From Subdoligranulum variabile (GTDB taxonomy: Bacteria; Bacillota; Clostridia; Oscillospirales; Ruminococcaceae): DNA of 64,000 nt. The position numbers and the translations under genes were made by a program. This document shows positions 59,901 through 64,000 of this stretch, one piece after another (position 1 is the first letter of the stretch; every line of letters starts with the position of its first letter). The stretch is from NCBI RefSeq assembly GCF_025152575.1, contig NZ_CP102293.1, forward strand, positions 1,860,001-1,924,000, in the 5' to 3' direction. The notes beneath the pieces are model-generated. The model worked only from the letters and a program-made list of their open reading frames with translations. It ran no database searches and was not told where the DNA came from.

Positions 59901-60264
59901 CCTCACCGACTACGCCCTCCACGATTTCATGTATCCCGACCAGATGATCCGCAACGGCGGCACCGCCTGCCTGCAGTCCAACCGCAAGGACTTTGTGGAC
60001 CAGAACAATCCCAGCGCCACCACGGTGACCTATCTGCAAAAGGCCACCCACGAAATGTGCTACATGGTGGCCAACTCCAACGCCATGAACGGCATGGCGC
60101 CCGGTTCCACCATCACCTATTCCCTGGCTCCGTGGGAGATGGGCTGTGCCGTGGCCATCGTCATCACCGGTCTGCTCTTTGCGGCGGTGGTGGTGCTCAG
60201 CATCCTGCGGGTGCGGGATGAAAAGCGTCATCCCGACCGGTACCAGGGGGCCAGAGCCGTCTGA
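56989..60264 (+). CDS. Circularly permuted GH3 enzyme with two membrane segments
   Basis: 1091 residues. The usual domain order of GH3 beta-glucosidases is reversed: the C-terminal-type domain comes first (about 80-350, with EGIVLLKNQNGALPL and NPSGRLADTY), then an Fn3-like domain (about 440-560), and the TIM-barrel GH3 N-domain last (about 690-1020) with KHFALNEQE and the nucleophile D974 in LTDYALHD. A membrane helix stands at each end (about 12-34 and 1045-1072), so the enzyme should be tethered twice at the surface. The nucleophile is followed by Tyr rather than the common Trp. AAGGAG precedes the ATG. Confidence 0.9.
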   Translation: MTAKKKMSSRKFMAIFLPVTAVLLVTSIVITCVMEYWSTVMDAVFGEATISIDAAPGTENWNTDYYNLNADGMTPEDTAAQGAELARRAEAEGIVLLKNQNGALPLTNGGAPLSESNPITVNALGWSFYYPSTGGSGSGAVGSDGLVSPKEALAAAGININEALESYYLDWSDQHYTEWMVTKANGYYTDEDTNTAPARPSVSKTYQAAWDVPELNAQLVAEACAQSDAAANNVQIVWIGRGGGEYHDCPTTMTKEGGSVNTYGINPDKHYLELTDEEEAVLAKAEELRGENGKVIVIVNANNTMELGELQDDDKVDAILFVGGPGKQGFYAIGDVLNGTVNPSGRLADTYAADLLASPAMENFSSKVYYDPDAAFPNQYDTMIDYTDADGSTSQRPIMFVGYEEGIYMGYRFYESAAADGYFTSANLPAGVTDPYYNRDNGVIYPFGYGLSYTTFTQEITDTSYADGTFTFDVTVKNTGSVAGKDVVELYAETPYTPGGIEKSKVVLCAFDKTQTLDPGASETVTLTVDEQDLASYDDTVNQCYVLDAGDYTFYLGTVNGTVYGAHAWAYATPADSKSAAGANAVTYAAADAIAATRIYNDEHDGKRDSDMTTATNAFQREMTGNNLKVSNGDATMTRADGFAASWPTAPTAEDTVMPEELKAILDDNNYSTKEATALHDEEVEMPATGQNNGLQLINLRGLSFDDPLWQTYIEQWTPGEMALLLGKAGFQTEAFPEYGKPTTLDNDGPQAFRHQALGEENERVDTYYMTAYPCEALLSCTWNEDLLEEIGENVGAEGAANGMTGWYAPGLNTHRTAFGGRNFEYFSEDPFLAGKLAAKEISGAAQYGVFTYIKHFALNEQEAFCRSWCCGMHMDESLDRYQNPEWMLMTWATEQTMREIYLKAFEIAIKEATTDLHYLDGEGNEQVAEDFRCATGVMTAFCCVGNTWSGGNHALLQTVLRDEWGFTGTALTDYALHDFMYPDQMIRNGGTACLQSNRKDFVDQNNPSATTVTYLQKATHEMCYMVANSNAMNGMAPGSTITYSLAPWEMGCAVAIVITGLLFAAVVVLSILRVRDEKRHPDRYQGARAV

Positions 60265-60336
60265 TAGAAGGGGAACCCGCCGGCCCTGCGGTCAGGGGAG
60301 AGACCGGGGACCGTCCGGAAAACCCACAGAAAAAGC

Positions 60337-60377
60337 GGGAGCAGGCCGCGGGCATGCCCGCGGCCTGCTCCCTTTTT
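60337..60377 (+). terminator. Strong terminator directly before the second GH3 gene
   Basis: A 17-base arm at 60337-60353 is the reverse complement of 60356-60372, and T5 follows. It ends only about 20 bases before the next ATG. Confidence 0.85.
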
Positions 60378-60395
60378 CCTGAAACGAGGTGCAAG

Positions 60396-62825
60396 ATGAA
60401 CCAATCCATTCTTTCCACATTGACCCTGGAAGAAAAATGCGCCCTGCTCAGCGGCAAGGGCGAATGGGAGACCTGGGACCTGCCCCGGGCGGGGGTACCC
60501 TCCCTGGTCTGTTCCGACGGCCCCCACGGCATCCGGCGGCAGGCCGGGGCGGGGGACCATCTGGGGCTCAACCCCTCCCTGCCCGCCACCTGCTTTCCCA
60601 CGGCAGCCACCGTAGCGGGCAGCTGGGACCCCGATCTCGGCGAGGAGATCGGCCAGGCGTTGGGGGAGGAAGCCGCTGCCCAGGGCGTCAACATCGTGCT
60701 GGGCCCGGGGCTGAACATCAAGCGCAGCCCGCTGTGCGGCCGCAACTTTGAATATTTCTCCGAAGACCCCTATCTCGCCGGCAAGCTGGCGGCGGGCTAC
60801 ATCCGGGGCATCCAGAGCCAGGGCGTCTACGCCTGCCCCAAGCATTTCGCCGTGAACAGCCAGGAGCTGCGCCGCATGGCCATGAACGCCGTGGTGGACG
60901 AGCGCACCCTGCGGGAGATCTATCTCACCGGCTTTGAAATCGCCGTGCGGGAGGGCGGCCCCGGGGCCATCATGACCAGCTACAATCAGGTCAACGGGAC
61001 CTACGCCAACGAAAATCCCCACCTTTTGCAGGACATCCTGCGGGGGGAGTGGGGCTACGACGGCCTGGTCATCACCGACTGGGGCGGCTCCAACGACCAT
61101 GTGGAGGGGGTGCGCAACGGCTCCGACCTGGAGATGCCCAACCCCGGCATGGACTCCGCCCGGCAGCTGGTGGAGGCGGTGCGGTCCGGCCGCTTGCCGG
61201 AATCCGCTGTGGATGCCTGTGCGGCCCGGCTGGTGCGGGCCACGCTGGCCCTGCACGAGACCCGGGACCGGCCCCGCAGCTTTGACAAAGAAGCCCACCA
61301 CACCCTGGCCCGCCGCGCTGCCTCGGAGAGTGCGGTGCTGCTGAAAAACGAGGACGACCTCCTGCCCCTGAAACCCGGCACCCGGGTGGCCCTCATCGGG
61401 GATTTTGCCTTCACGCCGCGGTATCAGGGGGCGGGTTCCAGCATGGTGAACGCCACCCGGGTGGACACCATGGAGGCCCTGCTGCCCGACAGCGGTCTGG
61501 ACTGGCTGGGCACCGCCCGGGGCTATACCCGGGACGGCACCCCCGACCCCGAACGGGAAAAGAATGCCCTGGACCTGGCCCGGGCCGCCGATGTGGTGAT
61601 CTACTGTTTCGGTCTGGATGAGCGCAGCGAGTCGGAGGGCATCGACCGCAGTCACATGCGGCTTCCCGGCCACCAGATCGCCCTGCTGGAAGCCCTGGCC
61701 CGGGTGAATCCCCACATTGTGGGGGTGCTCAGCGCCGGGGCGGCGGTGGAGATGCCCTGGCTGTCCTGCTGCCAGGCGCTGCTCCACGGGTATCTCTACG
61801 GCCAGGCGGGGGCCGGGGCCATGCTGGACATCCTCACCGGGGCGGTGAACCCCTCCGGCCGTCTGGCGGAAAGCTACCCCCTGCACTACGAGGACACCCC
61901 CGCCTACCGGTACTACCCCAGCGAACAGCGCAACGCCGAATACCGGGAAGGCCCCTATGTGGGCTACCGCTACTACGCCACCGCCCGCGTTCCGGTGCTG
62001 TTCCCCTTCGGGTACGGGCTGTCCTACACGAGCTTTGCCTACCGCGACCTGGTGGTGGACGAGGACGGCGTGACGCTGACGGTGGAAAACACCGGCCTCC
62101 GGGACGGCGCCGAGGTGGTGCAGCTCTACATCGGCAAGCAGGACGCCCGGGTGTTCCGCCCGGTGCGGGAACTGAAAGGATTCCAGAAGGTGTTCCTGAA
62201 GGCCGGGGAGCGTCAGCGAGTACATATTGCCTTTGACGACAAGACCTTCCGTTACTGGAACACCGCCGCCAACCGCTGGGCGGTGGAGGGCGGCGTCTAC
62301 CGGGTGGAGGTGGGCGCCAGCAGTACCGACATCCGGCTGACCGGCACGGTGGAGAAAGAAGCCACCACCGACCAGCTGCCCTGCGAGGGCAAAGCCCTGC
62401 CCCACTACCGGAGCGGCGACATCCGCCAGGTGCCCGACGAGGAGTTCGAGGCCCTGCTGGGCACGCCCATCCCCGACGGCCGCTGGAGCGGTGCGCTCAC
62501 GGCCAACGACGCCATCTGCCAGATGTACTATGCCCGGAGCTCTCTGGCCCGGCTGGTCTGCCGCATCCTGACCCGCAAAAAGCAGAGGAGCGAGGCCGCA
62601 GGTACCCCTGACCTGAACATACTGTTCATCTACAATATGCCCTTCCGGGCCATCGCCAAGATGACCGGCGGCGCCGTCAGCAGTGAGATGGTGGACGGGC
62701 TGGTGCTCATGGTGAACGGCCATTTCTGGAAGGGACTCACCCGCACGGTGCGGGGCTTCTTCCGCAACCGGGCCAAGAACGAGGCCTACGTGGCCATGCT
62801 GTCCGCCGACTGTAAGGAGGAATGA
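60396..62825 (+). CDS. GH3 beta-glucosidase, conventional order
   Basis: 809 residues in the normal GH3 order: TIM barrel (about 1-290) with CGRNFEYFSEDPYL, KHFAVN and nucleophile D228 (VITDWGG), then the C-domain (about 300-560) and an Fn3-like domain (about 590-665). A further C-terminal extension of about 130 residues has a basic, partly hydrophobic character. No signal peptide, so cytosolic. CGAGGT precedes the ATG at 60396. The GtrA-like gene starts four bases after its stop. Confidence 0.92.
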   Translation: MNQSILSTLTLEEKCALLSGKGEWETWDLPRAGVPSLVCSDGPHGIRRQAGAGDHLGLNPSLPATCFPTAATVAGSWDPDLGEEIGQALGEEAAAQGVNIVLGPGLNIKRSPLCGRNFEYFSEDPYLAGKLAAGYIRGIQSQGVYACPKHFAVNSQELRRMAMNAVVDERTLREIYLTGFEIAVREGGPGAIMTSYNQVNGTYANENPHLLQDILRGEWGYDGLVITDWGGSNDHVEGVRNGSDLEMPNPGMDSARQLVEAVRSGRLPESAVDACAARLVRATLALHETRDRPRSFDKEAHHTLARRAASESAVLLKNEDDLLPLKPGTRVALIGDFAFTPRYQGAGSSMVNATRVDTMEALLPDSGLDWLGTARGYTRDGTPDPEREKNALDLARAADVVIYCFGLDERSESEGIDRSHMRLPGHQIALLEALARVNPHIVGVLSAGAAVEMPWLSCCQALLHGYLYGQAGAGAMLDILTGAVNPSGRLAESYPLHYEDTPAYRYYPSEQRNAEYREGPYVGYRYYATARVPVLFPFGYGLSYTSFAYRDLVVDEDGVTLTVENTGLRDGAEVVQLYIGKQDARVFRPVRELKGFQKVFLKAGERQRVHIAFDDKTFRYWNTAANRWAVEGGVYRVEVGASSTDIRLTGTVEKEATTDQLPCEGKALPHYRSGDIRQVPDEEFEALLGTPIPDGRWSGALTANDAICQMYYARSSLARLVCRILTRKKQRSEAAGTPDLNILFIYNMPFRAIAKMTGGAVSSEMVDGLVLMVNGHFWKGLTRTVRGFFRNRAKNEAYVAMLSADCKEE

Positions 62826-62828
62826 ACC

Positions 62829-63434
62829 ATGTCCCAATCTGTGACCGGTCCCGCCTGGTGGCAGGCTTTTGCCCAAAAGCACCCCACGCTGGCCAAGTGG
62901 CTCTACCAGATCTTCTCTTTCTTTGTGTTCAGTATGGGGGTCACTATCGTCCAGTACCTCTTCTTCACCTTCCTGCCGGGGGTGCTGGGCCCGGAACTGG
63001 CCGCCACCGAATTCATGTGGCCCCGGGTGCCCCTGCACCTTTTCGGCGTGGACTTTACCTGGAGCCTGCTGGGCTACAACGTGCTCTACGATGCCGCCGG
63101 GAATGTGGTCATCGGCGGCGGGCTGGGTTACTTCCTCAGCTATGAGATCGGCTCCTTTGTGGCCCAGTGCATCAACTTTCCGCTGCAGCGCAATATCACC
63201 TTCAAGAGCCACGGCAACCCGGTGGTGCAGGTTCTGTGGTACTTTGTGGCCTGGGTGGTCATCTCGCTGATCTGCAACGCCTTCAACAATCTCTGGATGC
63301 CGGTGGCCGCGGCCTTTGTGGCGCCGGCGGTCTACAACATCCTCGTTACCGTCATCACCGGCGGCGTGTCGATGGTCATCTTCTTTTTTGTCTTCAAGAT
63401 CATCTTCCCCGAGGGGGAGCGCCCTGTCGCCTGA
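62829..63434 (+). CDS. GtrA-like small membrane protein
   Basis: 201 residues with four to five membrane helices. The CINFPLQRNITFKSHG stretch in the middle resembles the conserved loop of GtrA proteins, which move lipid-linked sugars or assist surface glycosylation. AAGGAGG overlaps the end of the GH3 gene, so the two are coupled. A role with the GH3 enzymes is not evident. Confidence 0.75.
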   Translation: MSQSVTGPAWWQAFAQKHPTLAKWLYQIFSFFVFSMGVTIVQYLFFTFLPGVLGPELAATEFMWPRVPLHLFGVDFTWSLLGYNVLYDAAGNVVIGGGLGYFLSYEIGSFVAQCINFPLQRNITFKSHGNPVVQVLWYFVAWVVISLICNAFNNLWMPVAAAFVAPAVYNILVTVITGGVSMVIFFFVFKIIFPEGERPVA

Positions 63435-63445
63435 ACACGCCGCAC

Positions 63446-63500
63446 AAAAAGCAGCGCCGGATTTTGTGAGAATTCACAAAATCCGGCGCTGTTCTGTTTT
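63446..63500. terminator. Bidirectional terminator
   Basis: A perfect 18-bp stem (63452-63469 with 63474-63491) and a 4-base loop, with A-run on the left and T-rich sequence on the right, between convergent genes. Confidence 0.92.
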
Positions 63501-64000
63501 AAGTCCGGGTGGTGGTCACGGCGTCGAAATCGCCCTCCAGCGTCCCGTCCAGATCAAACACCACATGGCTGAGCACAAAACGCCCGCCGTCCAGGAAGAT
63601 CTCGATGAGGTGGTCCTCCACAAAGATGTCCAGGGCGCAGGCGTCCCGGCCCAGGGCGGGGGTGCAGGCGGTGAGGCGGCTGTCCGGCTGGTGGGCAAAG
63701 ACGGCGCTGCGGTCGGTGCAGAGCCGCCCGTCCTCCAGCTTGAGACGGTAGCCGCCGATGTTCCAGGCCTGGCCGCTGCGCAGCGTGCCCTGCAGCCGCA
63801 CCGGCCGGTGGTGGGCCAGGGGGGCCAGGCCCTCCGCCGGCTGGGTGAAGCAGGCGGTCACGTGGGGATGCACCGGGAAGCAGAGCTGCCCGTCCCGCCA
63901 TTCCACCAGCCGGGGCAGGCTCATCATGCCCCGCCAGGGACCCCGGCCATCGGGGGGGTCCTCCACCGGGCAGGGCATCCGCATCCAGCCGATGAGCACC
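63499..64000 (-). CDS. GH32 beta-fructosidase, C-terminal part (cut by window edge)
   Basis: The last 166 residues of a leftward gene whose start lies beyond the window. LIGWMRM, then RGMMSLPRLVEW, match the end of the GH32 five-bladed propeller; the following beta-sandwich contains DIFVEDHLIEIFLDGGR, which is the typical C-domain. It is probably a sucrose-6-phosphate hydrolase or fructanase. The stop codon lies within the terminator stem region, 10 bases past its arm. Confidence 0.85.
   Translation of the reverse strand, partial: VLIGWMRMPCPVEDPPDGRGPWRGMMSLPRLVEWRDGQLCFPVHPHVTACFTQPAEGLAPLAHHRPVRLQGTLRSGQAWNIGGYRLKLEDGRLCTDRSAVFAHQPDSRLTACTPALGRDACALDIFVEDHLIEIFLDGGRFVLSHVVFDLDGTLEGDFDAVTTTRT

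Noticed and set aside
57304-60231. 975-codon minus-strand open frame
   Set aside because: Antisense to the permuted GH3 gene, Gly/Val/His-rich with no domain.

Overview
The window reads as a chromosomal segment of a GC-rich anaerobic Firmicute, most plausibly a gut Oscillospiraceae relative (Faecalibacterium/Gemmiger/Subdoligranulum type). This is inferred from strong AGGAGG-type ribosome binding sites, sigma-A-like promoters, PTS permeases, YesMN and RpiR regulators, a B. subtilis-type AraR, clostridial GH3 enzymes and high GC in most genes. No rRNA, tRNA, CRISPR array, transposase or phage gene was seen.

Layout. 1-5425: a GC-poorer leftward run of eight small genes, several resembling polymorphic-toxin immunity or YxiG-type proteins, behind one promoter. 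5515-6833: two small membrane-anchored proteins. 7051-8472: a macrodomain protein and an 8-oxoguanine glycosylase-type enzyme. 8571-11916: a copper module (csoR, copA, copZ) with two CsoR-type operators, one lying exactly between the -35 and -10 boxes. 11928-15240: PAP2 phosphatase, LysR regulator and a MetE-like methyltransferase.

15398-17517 holds the most striking gene. It encodes an exported, membrane-anchored protein whose first domain is about 74% identical to eukaryotic ubiquitin over 70 residues. All seven ubiquitin lysines are kept, but the RLRGG tail is absent. The predicted signal peptidase site would expose ubiquitin Met1 as the mature N-terminus. GLUG-type repeats, a Pro/Thr stalk and a C-terminal membrane anchor follow. 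An M42 peptidase gene lies directly downstream.

18729-24229: a beta-glucoside PTS locus (RpiR regulator, GH1, EIIBC, GH1). 24271-29842: an AraC regulator with a structured leader, DUF1349 and MFS genes, a DMT transporter, a DUF554 protein and an alpha/beta hydrolase. 29901-34412 (leftward): a thioredoxin-reductase-like flavoprotein lacking its CxxC, a ZIP transporter, a small Cys-rich membrane protein, an esterase and a LarA-type racemase. 34535-40430: an alpha-glucoside PTS operon (RpiR, EIICB, GH4, IlvD/Edd-type dehydratase). 40490-44652: a YesN/YesM two-component system with its own sugar-binding lipoprotein. 44722-52780: divergent araR and a sugar ABC importer plus fucose/arabinose-isomerase-family enzyme, with AraR-like boxes between. 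52836-56815: a lipoprotein, an RpiR regulator and a LytTR/GHKL two-component system. 56989-63434: a circularly permuted GH3 enzyme with a membrane segment at each end, a conventional GH3 and a GtrA-like protein. 63499-64000: the C-terminal end of a leftward GH32 enzyme, cut by the window edge.

Together the accessory genes describe a plant or mucus saccharide specialist: PTS import with phospho-glycosidases, ABC import of a pentose-like sugar under AraR, beta-glucosidases, and many dedicated regulators.
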